A stretch of DNA of 16,105 nucleotides from NIOZ-UU13 sp041862635 (GCA_041862635.1 JBGVTO010000103.1:1-16105); one strand, 5' to 3'; positions 6,016-13,543 are shown, counted from the stretch's first letter. Notes: generated by a model not told the origin, from the letters alone. Made by a program: numbers and translations.

Positions 6016-7734
6016 TTAAGCTTTGTCAATATCTCGTTCGGGATGGGTAGAAATTTTCGGATCGACCTCCGCCCATTGTAGGCCGCCTATTACCGCTTGT
6101 GCGATATTGGTGAGGTGGTCGCCGACTTTTTCCACATTGTCGACCAGGTCGCAGAATATCAGCCCTGCCTCAGGCGAGCAGAGGCCATCGCTCATTCGCT
6201 GAACATGACTGCGACGAAAATCTATCTGCATCTTGTTGAGGTTATCTTCATTAACCAGCGCTGATTTAGCGGCATCAGTATCATTATTTTCCAGGGCTGT
6301 TATGATATAATCACACATCTGCTCTGCCTCTTTTTTCAATTGGGCAGCATCGGTCAGTGCGAAGTCGCTAAAGGTAAGCTTTTGCTCTATTTTTCGTTCA
6401 GCAATCTCGACAATGTTTACAGCGTGGTCGCCTATACGCTCGAGGTCGTTAATCATATGCAACAGCACCGGTAGCTCCGACGACATCTCGTCTGAAATCT
6501 CCCTTGTGGATAAAGCCGCAAGGTATGATGTGATTTCGTACTGGAGAGTATCCGTTACATCTTCGGTCGTCCGCGCAATGTCAAGTTTTCTCATGTTATC
6601 TTCAACGAGCCCGTCCACTGCCTGATTAACCGCCCTTTTGGAAGCTCGTGCCATCCGCACTATCTCACGCCGGGCCTGATCCATAGCAAGCTCCGGCGTT
6701 TCGAGCAGGTGCCGTTCCAATGTCGTCGGCCGTGTCAGCATGTCACCCGGCTTTGCCGGAACCAGTTGAACCACCATTTTTTCCAGAACACCGGTTAACG
6801 GCAAGAAGAATGCCGCCTCGAAGATTTTTATGGTTGTGTGAGCAATGGCGATAGTTGCGCCGATAGTTGCTCCTGTCAGTTCCCATGGAGCGATTATATA
6901 AACCAGTTTGGCAATCCACCCGATAAACCAGACACAGATAAGTGCCCCGATGACGTTAAACATCGTATGCGCCCACGCCGTTCGCCGTGCGTTTAGATTC
7001 GCCCGTAACGCTGCAAGCTGCGCTGTTATTGTTGTACCGATATTGCTGCCCAGGATAAACGGTATTGACACGTTAAGCGCTACTGTCCAGTCAGGTCCAA
7101 ATGCCTTGCTCATAGCCAGTAACTGGATACCGGCTACCGCCGCCGAGCTGCTTTGAATAAGCGCCGTCACGACCATCCCGGCCAGGATGGCCAGAACCGG
7201 ATTGTGCGCTATCCTCACAAAAAACGCTTGCGTCCCGGGACTGTCTTCCATTCCGGCAAAGGCCCCCTTCATAAAATCTATCCCGATGAAAAGGATGCCG
7301 AAGCCGAGGACGATTCCTCCCATATTCTTGACCGTTCGTGTCCTGCCGAAGATCTGCAGGCTAAGGCCGATAGCTATTGCAGGCAGGGCGTAAGTGGTGA
7401 TCTTTAATGCTTCAAAGCCTGATATTGAGACCAACCATGCGGTAGCTGTTGTGCCAATATTCGTCCCGATAATCACAGATATCGCCTGCTTGAGAGTGAG
7501 CAGCCCTGCGTTGACAAAACCGACGACCATAACGGTTGCAGCAGAGCTTGACTGGATTAAAGCTGTGATACCTGCACCGACAAGACAACCAACAATGCGT
7601 TTTTTTGTCATTGATTCGAGGATGTTTTTGAGTTTTTTGCCTGCGGCTTTTTTGAGACCCTCGGACATCAGGATCATACCATACAAGAATAGCCCCAACC
7701 CTCCTGCTGTGCCGAAGATCATTTCTTTGACCAT
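6016..7734 (-). CDS. Na/Pi cotransporter family protein with PhoU-like tail (copy 2)
   Basis: This 572-residue paralogue of copy 1 has the same domain order: QSSSA at 61-65 and 194-198, GTNIGTT and GSNIGTT, then a PhoU-like tail with NDLERIGDH and VDNVEKVGDH. Long stretches are identical to copy 1 (KLKNILESMTKK, VMVVGFVNAGLLTLKQAI), so the pair arose by duplication. One difference stands out: the second AHTIFN motif is AHTTIKI here (about residues 297-303), losing the Asn, while the first is kept as AHTMFN. This may change ion or phosphate handling. The ATG at 7732-7734 has a GAAGGGA ribosome site. It is transcribed toward copy 1, with a 113-bp gap that carries copy 1's own promoter. Confidence 0.95.
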   Translation of the reverse strand: MVKEMIFGTAGGLGLFLYGMILMSEGLKKAAGKKLKNILESMTKKRIVGCLVGAGITALIQSSSAATVMVVGFVNAGLLTLKQAISVIIGTNIGTTATAWLVSISGFEALKITTYALPAIAIGLSLQIFGRTRTVKNMGGIVLGFGILFIGIDFMKGAFAGMEDSPGTQAFFVRIAHNPVLAILAGMVVTALIQSSSAAVAGIQLLAMSKAFGPDWTVALNVSIPFILGSNIGTTITAQLAALRANLNARRTAWAHTMFNVIGALICVWFIGWIAKLVYIIAPWELTGATIGATIAIAHTTIKIFEAAFFLPLTGVLEKMVVQLVPAKPGDMLTRPTTLERHLLETPELAMDQARREIVRMARASKRAVNQAVDGLVEDNMRKLDIARTTEDVTDTLQYEITSYLAALSTREISDEMSSELPVLLHMINDLERIGDHAVNIVEIAERKIEQKLTFSDFALTDAAQLKKEAEQMCDYIITALENNDTDAAKSALVNEDNLNKMQIDFRRSHVQRMSDGLCSPEAGLIFCDLVDNVEKVGDHLTNIAQAVIGGLQWAEVDPKISTHPERDIDKA

Positions 7735-7786
7735 TCTATCCCTTCAGACTGTATTGTGGATAGTCTTACATATAGATTGCGCGGCA

Positions 7787-7815
7787 ATTGTGTCTGTTTT
7801 TGTTTAAGGGGTCAA
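7787..7815 (-). promoter_or_regulatory. Sigma70-type promoter of Na/Pi copy 2
   Basis: On the minus strand TTGACC (7815-7810) and CACAAT (7792-7787) are 17 bp apart, with 5/6 and 4/6 matches to consensus. The ATG lies 53 bp downstream. The -35 box, the ACAGA just before the -10 box and the GCCGCGC just after it are shared with the promoter of copy 1. No Pho-box-like direct repeats were seen. Confidence 0.6.
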
Positions 7816-7853
7816 GTAAAAAGCATGAAGTGAAGAATTAAAAGGCTTTTTAT

Positions 7854-8963
7854 TCAGGTGAGACTGCAAAGAATTTCTGTTCCCTCTTGTATCTTGGCGT
7901 CACTGGTCGCGTAACTTATCCTGAAGTGCGTATCTTTCTCACTGAACACATTACCCGGTATAATGAGCACATTATTTTTAATCGCCTTTTCTACGAATTT
8001 ACTTCCTGACCCACCCGGCGCTTTAACGAATGCATAAAATGCTCCGCCCGGCTTAACCAGCTCAAACTTGTCCTTCAACCCATCATAGAGAAGGTCCCTT
8101 TTCCTTCTATATGCGTCAACGAAGTCGCTTGTTTCGTAATCCATAGCTGCGATAGCCGCTTTCTGGAAAGGCGTAGGCGCACAGACAAACGTATATTGCT
8201 GTATCTTGGTCATCTCTTCGATTACATTTTTAAGGGACTCGCCGGCCGCAATATAACCCAGCCGCCAGCCGGTCATCGCATAAGACTTACTGAAGCCCCG
8301 CAGCAAAAGGGTCTTCTCGTAGTAATGAGCGATACTTGGACACTCGCCGTCGTAGCAGAATCTCTCGTATATCTCGTCGGTCATAACGAGTATATCTTTT
8401 TTCGCTGCAATTTCAGCTAATGTCTTTATCTGCTCTTTTGAATATACCGCGCCCGTCGGGTTACAGGGCGAATTGAATATAATCATCTTGGTTTTGTCAG
8501 TTATTGCCTCCGCAATCTTTTCCAGGGGGAGCTGGAAGGTAGGATAACTATCGACAAAAACGCACTTTCCCCCTAACATATTGATTACGTGCTTATAAAT
8601 TACGAAGTATGGGTCGGGTATAATCACCTCGTCGTTGGGATTGATAAGAGCCAAAAACGCCAACAGCAGCCCCCCACTGACACCGCTGGCCACAAGAACA
8701 GACGGCTCCGACCAGCCAAACTCTTCCCTTATCTCCTCTGTTATTCTTTTTTTCAGAATAGCGTTGCCTGCCGTTTGCGAATATTTGTTTTGCCCCGCCT
8801 TGATCGCCTTTATCGCTTCTTCTTTTAACGGTTCCGGCACATCGAAGTCCGGCTGACCTATCGAAAAATCCACCGGGTCCTTCAGTGACGCCGCGAGCGC
8901 AAAGACTTTCCGTATCCCACTTGCGTCGATTTTACCTGCTCTATCTGCAATAATCTCTTTCAT
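7854..8963 (-). CDS. PLP-dependent aminotransferase, class I/II (aspartate aminotransferase-like)
   Basis: This 369-residue enzyme is a fold-type I aminotransferase. Visible landmarks are FSIGQPDFDVPE (33-44), NPTG (168-171), DEIY (196-199) with the Asp that contacts the PLP pyridine nitrogen, the Schiff-base Lys226 in GFSKSYAMTGWRLGY, and Arg348 in HFRISYA for the substrate carboxylate. Length and motifs fit the AspB/PatA-like branch; the amino-acid substrate cannot be read from sequence. It would act in the cytoplasm. I chose the ATG at 8961-8963: the frame could be extended to a TTG at 8990, but homologues begin near MKEIIADRA and the extension lies in a repeat. No strong ribosome site is seen before either start. 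The amidohydrolase gene lies 53 bp upstream, so co-transcription is possible. Confidence 0.92.
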   Translation of the reverse strand: MKEIIADRAGKIDASGIRKVFALAASLKDPVDFSIGQPDFDVPEPLKEEAIKAIKAGQNKYSQTAGNAILKKRITEEIREEFGWSEPSVLVASGVSGGLLLAFLALINPNDEVIIPDPYFVIYKHVINMLGGKCVFVDSYPTFQLPLEKIAEAITDKTKMIIFNSPCNPTGAVYSKEQIKTLAEIAAKKDILVMTDEIYERFCYDGECPSIAHYYEKTLLLRGFSKSYAMTGWRLGYIAAGESLKNVIEEMTKIQQYTFVCAPTPFQKAAIAAMDYETSDFVDAYRRKRDLLYDGLKDKFELVKPGGAFYAFVKAPGGSGSKFVEKAIKNNVLIIPGNVFSEKDTHFRISYATSDAKIQEGTEILCSLT

Positions 8964-8980
8964 TTGATAAGCGTTGCTAA

Positions 8981-9021
8981 AATCACTCAACCAATCACTA
9001 ATTCACTAATCTCTAATCACT
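8981..9021. repeat. AATCACT-type heptamer array, left flank of the amidohydrolase gene
   Basis: Words AATCACT (8981, 8993, 9015), AATTCACT (9000) and AATCTCT (9008) follow each other almost without gaps. Positions 8989-9012 match 10018-10048 on the other side of the amidohydrolase gene: AACCAATCA and CTAATTCACTAATCT are shared exactly, with 7 extra bases in the right copy. The amidohydrolase stop codon (9017-9019) lies within the last unit. Confidence 0.8.
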
Positions 9022-10000
9022 TACCTATAAATTTGTGGGTCTTCGGATCAATGCCTAATATTTTTGCCATAGTCAGTCCCCACATTTTCTCGCGGACGGC
9101 CTGGGGGACATTATTGGCATCCAGCATTTTTTGAAATCTCTCGATGTTTGTTATCAGCCCGCTTGGCCGTTCATCAGTGCCAAAAACGATATGCTCCCAG
9201 GCACCCGGTCCACCTTCAAGCGTATGTGGGTTTTTCTCTGCCTCGTCGCCGGCCCACCATAGTATCTCACTCATTCTCGCTAATTTGCCAAGCTTGATGA
9301 ATTTCAGAAGTGTCGAACCGGTGACATCAAAATACAGCTTCGGATTCCACCGGGCCGCCTCCGCAGCTTCCTCATACCAGGGATTACCAAGGTGCGCACC
9401 CTGAACGGTCAATCTCGGGAACTGCCGACAAATTGTGTCAAGATAAATCGGTCGCATTCTTGCCGATGAGCCCCACTGCGGTTCATCTTTAATCTGGTGA
9501 GACGAAATTCCGGTGTGAAACAGTGTGTGGAAACCGTATTCTTCACACAGCCGATATATCTGAAAATAGTACGGGTCGTCGTAGTTTTTCTGCGGACTGT
9601 GAAATTTCATCCCGACAAAACCATTCTTCTTGAAAGTCTCCACTTCACGAATCGCATTTGGTTCGTCTAGATTAATGCGTCCGCAGTTAATAAACACATC
9701 CGGATAGTCGGCAGCAGCATCTTTCATAAGCTTCATATCCTTCATCCAGGTCAGCACAAGGGCCATAGCATTATGCGGGCGATATATCTTAAGCATTTGC
9801 TCGACCCAGGCCTCTGTGCCGCCGCAGTGAATATGTGAATCAAGAATGAACTTCGGAGCTTTTGCAGGATTACTGGCCGATGAGGCCGCTATTGATTTAG
9901 GGGTTTTGCTTGTCACGGTTAATGCCGAAGCCCCTACCGCTATCTTCGCACTATTGCCAAGAAATTCTCTTCTTCCTATTTTCTCCCGCAACCTGTCCAT
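9017..10000 (-). CDS. Tat-exported amidohydrolase (Amidohydrolase_2 / TIM-barrel metal-dependent hydrolase)
   Basis: This 327-residue protein begins with a twin-arginine signal (GRREFLGN at residues 9-16, then the hydrophobic run AKIAVGASALTVT), implying folded export. The mature part is an Amidohydrolase_2-type TIM barrel. Metal and catalytic residues fit the order of the family: His56 and His58 (DSHIH), Lys132/His134 (GMKFH), His162 (LFHTG), His203 (QGAHLG) and Asp276 (FGTDERPS). The substrate is unknown; relatives include decarboxylases and lactonases acting on small organic acids. The ATG at 9998-10000 has a strong TAGGAG ribosome site. The gene is bracketed by direct repeats and takes its TGA from the left one. 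A cytoplasmic aminotransferase follows, but a shared pathway is not evident. Confidence 0.88.
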   Translation of the reverse strand: MDRLREKIGRREFLGNSAKIAVGASALTVTSKTPKSIAASSASNPAKAPKFILDSHIHCGGTEAWVEQMLKIYRPHNAMALVLTWMKDMKLMKDAAADYPDVFINCGRINLDEPNAIREVETFKKNGFVGMKFHSPQKNYDDPYYFQIYRLCEEYGFHTLFHTGISSHQIKDEPQWGSSARMRPIYLDTICRQFPRLTVQGAHLGNPWYEEAAEAARWNPKLYFDVTGSTLLKFIKLGKLARMSEILWWAGDEAEKNPHTLEGGPGAWEHIVFGTDERPSGLITNIERFQKMLDANNVPQAVREKMWGLTMAKILGIDPKTHKFIGK

Positions 10001-10011
10001 GTTAGACTCCT

Positions 10012-10051
10012 ATCACTAACCAATCAAATGTCTCTAATTCACTAATCTACT
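10012..10051. repeat. AATCACT-type repeat, right flank of the amidohydrolase gene
   Basis: ATCACT, AATTCACT (10036), AATCTACT (10044) and related words lie just upstream of the amidohydrolase ribosome site. The 15-mer CTAATTCACTAATCT at 10034-10048 is identical to 8998-9012, and AACCAATCA at 10018-10026 is identical to 8989-8997, in direct orientation. Confidence 0.8.
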
Positions 10052-10056
10052 AATTA

Positions 10057-10314
10057 TAGCACTGGCATCAATCTTACTTGTCCTGTCTGCGAAGTTCCTT
10101 TCCATTTGTCGATATCATAGCCAAATCCCCTGAATAATCAATCGAAAACTAATGTGTCATTTGGAGCGCTGCCTGCCCTGAGTGAAGCCGAATGGGCAGG
10201 AATCCGGTTCCTGAAGTTCACACCTCATAGTTCCTTGTTCGATATTGGGCATTCTTCGCCGCCATTGCGAGCGTAGTTTGTTGGGTACGCTGTGCATGCA
10301 ATCTTCTCTGATTT
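10057..10314. other. Non-coding spacer upstream of the amidohydrolase gene
   Basis: I see no convincing gene here. A 62-codon minus-strand frame at 10157-10345 overlaps the next real gene, has no family resemblance, and passes through a palindromic element (10172-10200), so I do not call it. The promoter for the amidohydrolase should lie here or in the repeat at 10012-10051, but no clear -35/-10 pair was found. Confidence 0.5.
10172..10200. repeat. Dispersed palindromic element, copy 1
   Basis: CCTGCCC (10172-10178) and GGGCAGG (10194-10200) form a perfect 7-bp stem around TGAGTGAAGCCGAAT. A near-identical element lies at 14738-14766. The two copies share CCTGCCCTGAG, the A-G-CGAATGGGC half and the 29-bp length. 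It behaves like a small REP-type intergenic element and can form a hairpin in either strand's RNA. Confidence 0.75.
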
Positions 10315-10830
10315 TCAAGCTATGTATGAAGCCACGGTCTTCCATTTGATTTTGCCGTCTTTTGTGACTTCATATTCAAGCAATAGATACCCCCCGTTGT
10401 GGCCATCCTCAAAGTATGCAAGCACCCACTTTTTGGTTAATATCCAGATTTGACTTTCAGAATAAAAATTCATTGTCCCGCCCATACTTCCCTTGTATGG
10501 AATAAGCTCTCTATGCTGTCTCAAATCATAAATAATGTCTTTTATGGGGTCTTTCAGCCCCTTTCTCTTCATCTGTTCGATGTCCCAGCTATGGAGTTCG
10601 ATAAGAGTTGCCGGTTTGTTTTCGCCGAGGTTAGATGTATCTTTAAGCTCTGTTTTTCTCTCGGTGGATTCCTTATCGGCCTGCTCAAGCCTTTCGACGA
10701 GTTCTCTGTTGTTTATTTCTAACCGCTCAATTTCGTGTTTGTTTTTGAAATTACTAATGAGCAAGACCACTAAAGTCGCACTAAAAAGAATAAGTCCGAA
10801 TTGAAAGAATTGCCGAGAAGCGGGTTTCAT
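10315..10830 (-). CDS. Single-pass membrane protein with coiled coil, unknown function
   Basis: This 171-residue protein has a membrane segment at about residues 10-26 (FGLILFSATLVVLLISN), then a charged helical stretch at about 29-62 (EIERLEINNRELVERLEQAD) predicted to be coiled coil. A C-terminal globular part, about 75-171, is rich in aromatic residues (MNFYSESQIWILTKKWVLAYFEDGHNGGYLLLEYEV). I do not recognise a family. The layout suggests an inner-membrane-anchored protein with a periplasmic beta-rich domain. The ATG at 10828-10830 is preceded by an excellent AGAGGTGAT ribosome site with a short spacer, which supports a real gene. It lies about 100 bp downstream of the serine hydrolase gene in the same direction. 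Confidence 0.75.
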   Translation of the reverse strand: MKPASRQFFQFGLILFSATLVVLLISNFKNKHEIERLEINNRELVERLEQADKESTERKTELKDTSNLGENKPATLIELHSWDIEQMKRKGLKDPIKDIIYDLRQHRELIPYKGSMGGTMNFYSESQIWILTKKWVLAYFEDGHNGGYLLLEYEVTKDGKIKWKTVASYIA

Positions 10831-10929
10831 TTTATCACCTCTTTAATTGTAATCCCCTTCTCCTTTTTTCTACAATATCTACAAACTCTAAAATTAATCC
10901 GTAAAAAATTATGTCCGCCACATTGTAAC

Positions 10930-13029
10930 TCACTTATTGCTAACAGTTTCTTTTCCCAAAAGCTGTATCTTGCGTACTGAGAAACAATCGTCCCCTGAAA
11001 AAAGCAAATAGCAGGTTTTGCCGTCCTCGCTCATCCACTTGGTTGGCAAACAGCTTGTCTCCCCCGGTCCAACATCCCAATTTTCCGTATAGAAAACAGT
11101 TGTCCAAGGCCCCCACGGATCAGGCGCGTCAAAAATCCCTATCCCCCCTTTGAATCGCATATCATCCTCACCATAGATAGTCTGACACCACAGATACCTT
11201 TTCAGCCTGGCGTTGTAGCTGATACCCGAACGATAACATCTAACGGGATTAATAAACACCGCCCCCCTACCGTGAATATTTTTTGTCCATATTGGCTGCC
11301 CTGATTCATCAAGCTCTTTGAAGAATTCATAAGCATCGTGATTTCGTATTTGTTCTTTGTGCACTCGTGCCATCACCATCCTGTCCGCTGGCTCGTAGGC
11401 ACTATTGCTATCGTGCGAAAAAATGTAAACAAAATCATCTCTCGCACCGGCGTAATTCCTGCCGAAATTTAGAAATGTAGGTGCACCAAAACTTGTTGTA
11501 AATTTCCAATCGCACCATTCCCAGTTCTTGCCATGGTCTGCTGACCAGGCTATCTGTGAATTGCCGGTGTTTCTGACTAACGTATAAAGCACGCTATCGA
11601 CGCACAGAAGCCCGCTTGCCTTCGCACCTTTAGCCCCCTGCCCTATTCGTTCGCCGCTGTCTGTGCGAATGTTGATGCCCTGAAAATCAGGCGGCGACCC
11701 GATAATTTTTGCAATACCGAGACTCAGCTTCTTTTTTGTTTTTGGCTCGAATCCCCAGCCATCTCCATAGGCAGTGTACAGATTATCATCGTCCGACCAG
11801 GTAATCGGCCAGTTATCACTTCCTTTGGCTTTGCGTACAATCGAAGAAGCCGGCGCAAAATTAACTTTCATAATCAAATCGCTTCGGGGATACGGCGGGC
11901 CGATTATGGTCTCCATTACTGGGTTGAACAGATACTTCTCCAGTCCGCCCCAGAATCCTTCTTCCTTTGCAGGGTCATACAGATTTGAGCCGTTGCGAAC
12001 GATAATAAGCTCGAGACTTGGCACTACCAGTAAGACCTGGTTGCCGGCCCCTGCCCCCGCGAAGGCGTCACGGGGTACTTTGGTCCATACACCGTCAAAA
12101 TTCGTCCACCACCCCAATCCAGAGCCGGGATTAGGATTACCCGCTGGCCGGTCAGGTAAAGGCGTGTCCGCATACTTCACTACCTCTTCGACAAACCTCG
12201 AATCGATAAGCTGTTTGCCCTGCCAGTTACCTTTTCGCAGCATCAGCCGGCCCACCCGCGCTACTGCACGAGCGGTGTAGCCACCCCCGCCCCAGTTGAC
12301 AACAAGATTCAAGCCGTTGACTTTATAGGTTTGACCGTATCCGATAGACCATTCATCGTCCTTCACACCAATAGGCCGCATAACGCGTTCCCGCAGCAGC
12401 GTCCGAACATCGGTATGCTCTGTATCCTGCAGGCTGGCTGTGACGGCATAGGAGAGCATCGCCATTCCCGGATTGCTGTAGGCGTACTTTGTTCCCGGCG
12501 GAAAAATTATTGGTGCTTTATCGCGGGATAGAGTGAAGGGGTCGGGGTCTTTCTTCCAAAATCCACCCTTCCAGCCCGGCAGCTCAAAATGAGGAATCTC
12601 GTCCTGCTCGGCATCTTCAACGCCTGAGGAATGTGTCGCTAAATGACGAATAGTAATTTTTGATCTCTGCGGGTCTGCCTTCCATTCTGGAATATAGTTA
12701 CAAGCCGGCTCATCTACACCGATCCACCCATCGTTTAGAGCAAGCATCAGAGAAACGCCGCCCACTAATGCTTTAGCAAGTGAAGCTGTGTAATGGCGCC
12801 GCTTTGAATCCCACCCGGAAGCATACCATTCATACACGATTTTGTCATTCCTGATAACCAGGAGCGTCTTTGTGCCTTTTGTAGCAAGGGTATCTTTTGC
12901 CGCATCAAGCTTCTCGGACGACATACCCTCAATTTCTGGTGATACTGTTTCCCATTCAAAGTTTGCTTGCCCTGCAAATACGAATTGGGAAAAGCAAATG
13001 AAGGCCAACAGACTTGAAATGATTCTCAT
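10930..13029 (-). CDS. Secreted class-C beta-lactamase-like serine hydrolase fused to a beta-rich C-terminal domain
   Basis: This 699-residue protein starts with a signal peptide (MRIISSLLAFICFSQFVFAG). Residues about 30-375 form a serine beta-lactamase/penicillin-binding fold: the SxxK motif is SLAK at 83-86, and YSN at 184-186 is the YxN motif. The usual third motif (KTG or HxG) is replaced by a Gly/Ala-rich GAGAGNQ. This family includes esterases and D-aminopeptidases. Residues about 390-695 form a second domain with repeated aromatic beta-strand motifs (WSDDDNLYTAYGDGWGF, IAWSADHGKNWEW, DPWGPWTTVFYTENW), like DUF4185 or sialidase/GH43-type propellers. It probably acts on an extracellular ester or carbohydrate. 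The GTG ten codons upstream was rejected because the ATG at 13027-13029 gives the signal peptide directly. Two domains in one chain is the odd feature. Confidence 0.88.
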   Translation of the reverse strand: MRIISSLLAFICFSQFVFAGQANFEWETVSPEIEGMSSEKLDAAKDTLATKGTKTLLVIRNDKIVYEWYASGWDSKRRHYTASLAKALVGGVSLMLALNDGWIGVDEPACNYIPEWKADPQRSKITIRHLATHSSGVEDAEQDEIPHFELPGWKGGFWKKDPDPFTLSRDKAPIIFPPGTKYAYSNPGMAMLSYAVTASLQDTEHTDVRTLLRERVMRPIGVKDDEWSIGYGQTYKVNGLNLVVNWGGGGYTARAVARVGRLMLRKGNWQGKQLIDSRFVEEVVKYADTPLPDRPAGNPNPGSGLGWWTNFDGVWTKVPRDAFAGAGAGNQVLLVVPSLELIIVRNGSNLYDPAKEEGFWGGLEKYLFNPVMETIIGPPYPRSDLIMKVNFAPASSIVRKAKGSDNWPITWSDDDNLYTAYGDGWGFEPKTKKKLSLGIAKIIGSPPDFQGINIRTDSGERIGQGAKGAKASGLLCVDSVLYTLVRNTGNSQIAWSADHGKNWEWCDWKFTTSFGAPTFLNFGRNYAGARDDFVYIFSHDSNSAYEPADRMVMARVHKEQIRNHDAYEFFKELDESGQPIWTKNIHGRGAVFINPVRCYRSGISYNARLKRYLWCQTIYGEDDMRFKGGIGIFDAPDPWGPWTTVFYTENWDVGPGETSCLPTKWMSEDGKTCYLLFSGDDCFSVRKIQLLGKETVSNK

Positions 13030-13125
13030 TGTACTATCTCTTCTTTTGGATGTTAGCACATTAATCTAACCAGTTCTGCCCCCCCTTATGCGACACTATA
13101 AGCAGATCATAAATCATCATTAGTG

Positions 13126-13167
13126 AATAGACAATAATCAATAGACAATAGTCAATAATAAATTATT
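13126..13167. repeat. AATARWC heptamer array
   Basis: Six consecutive 7-bp units begin at 13126: AATAGAC, AATAATC, AATAGAC, AATAGTC, AATAATA, AATTATT. The period is exactly 7 with no gaps. It lies in the 262-bp spacer between the small basic protein gene and the serine hydrolase gene; the promoter of the hydrolase should be between it and 13029. Confidence 0.8.
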
Positions 13168-13228
13168 ACCCCCCTGCCCTGCCGGTCTGCTCTGGTGGGA
13201 TATGAAATGCGAAAGACAAGATATTAAA

Positions 13229-13291
13229 CACGATATACAGCGTATGACATACGATATACTACATACGACATACGAGATACGCAGTACGATA
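13229..13291. repeat. TACGAYA heptamer array ending at a stop codon
   Basis: Nine consecutive 7-bp units run from 13229 to 13291 without gaps, with consensus TACGAYA; the most diverged are TACAGCG and TACTACA. The last unit ends at 13291, one base before the TAA of the small basic protein gene (13292-13294). The word is unrelated to the array 60 bp to its left. Confidence 0.85.
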
Positions 13292-13543
13292 TTAACTTTC
13301 TTTTCCTTCGGCTTTTGGTGTTTCGGCTTCAGCTGATACTTCTTCAGTTACAGCTTCTTTAGCGGGAGCTTCTTTTCGGCCGGCGTGACTCTTGCGATGA
13401 GCAACCTTCGGCAGAGCCAGTAAAGATTCACCCTCAGACCATCGCTCTTCGTCTTTTAGCTTTTCGATACGTTCGGCACGCGTCAGAACGTTTCGGTGTC
13501 GGCTCAAGGCGCCTTTGATTTTTAAAGAACGATCAATAGACAT
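13292..13543 (-). CDS. PVC-group small basic protein (ribosome-associated family)
   Basis: This 83-residue protein matches the small basic protein family restricted to planctomycetes, verrucomicrobia and chlamydiae (TIGR04137-type). The core at residues 1-45 is characteristic: MSIDRSLKIKGALSRHRNVL, TRAERIEKLKDEERW and EGESLLALPKV. Members are basic and thought to be associated with the ribosome or rRNA; the precise role is unknown. Relatives usually end soon after the LPKV region in a Lys-rich tail. Here the tail (about residues 52-83) is instead Ala/Glu-rich and acidic, which is unusual. The ATG at 13541-13543 has a strong AGGAGA ribosome site. It starts 24 bp after the stop of the upstream membrane protein gene, so they are likely co-transcribed. 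It is the best taxonomic marker in the window. Confidence 0.87.
   Translation of the reverse strand: MSIDRSLKIKGALSRHRNVLTRAERIEKLKDEERWSEGESLLALPKVAHRKSHAGRKEAPAKEAVTEEVSAEAETPKAEGKES

Noticed and set aside
7826..7853. Terminator after the aminotransferase gene (AAAAAGCCTTTT)
   Set aside because: The arms leave a one-base loop and no stable GC stem, so an intrinsic terminator is not supported.
8964..8990. TTG-started N-terminal extension of the aminotransferase
   Set aside because: The extension lies in the repeat array and family members start near the ATG at 8963.
10157..10345. 62-codon minus-strand frame
   Set aside because: It overlaps the gene at 10315-10830, has no ribosome site and runs through the palindromic element.
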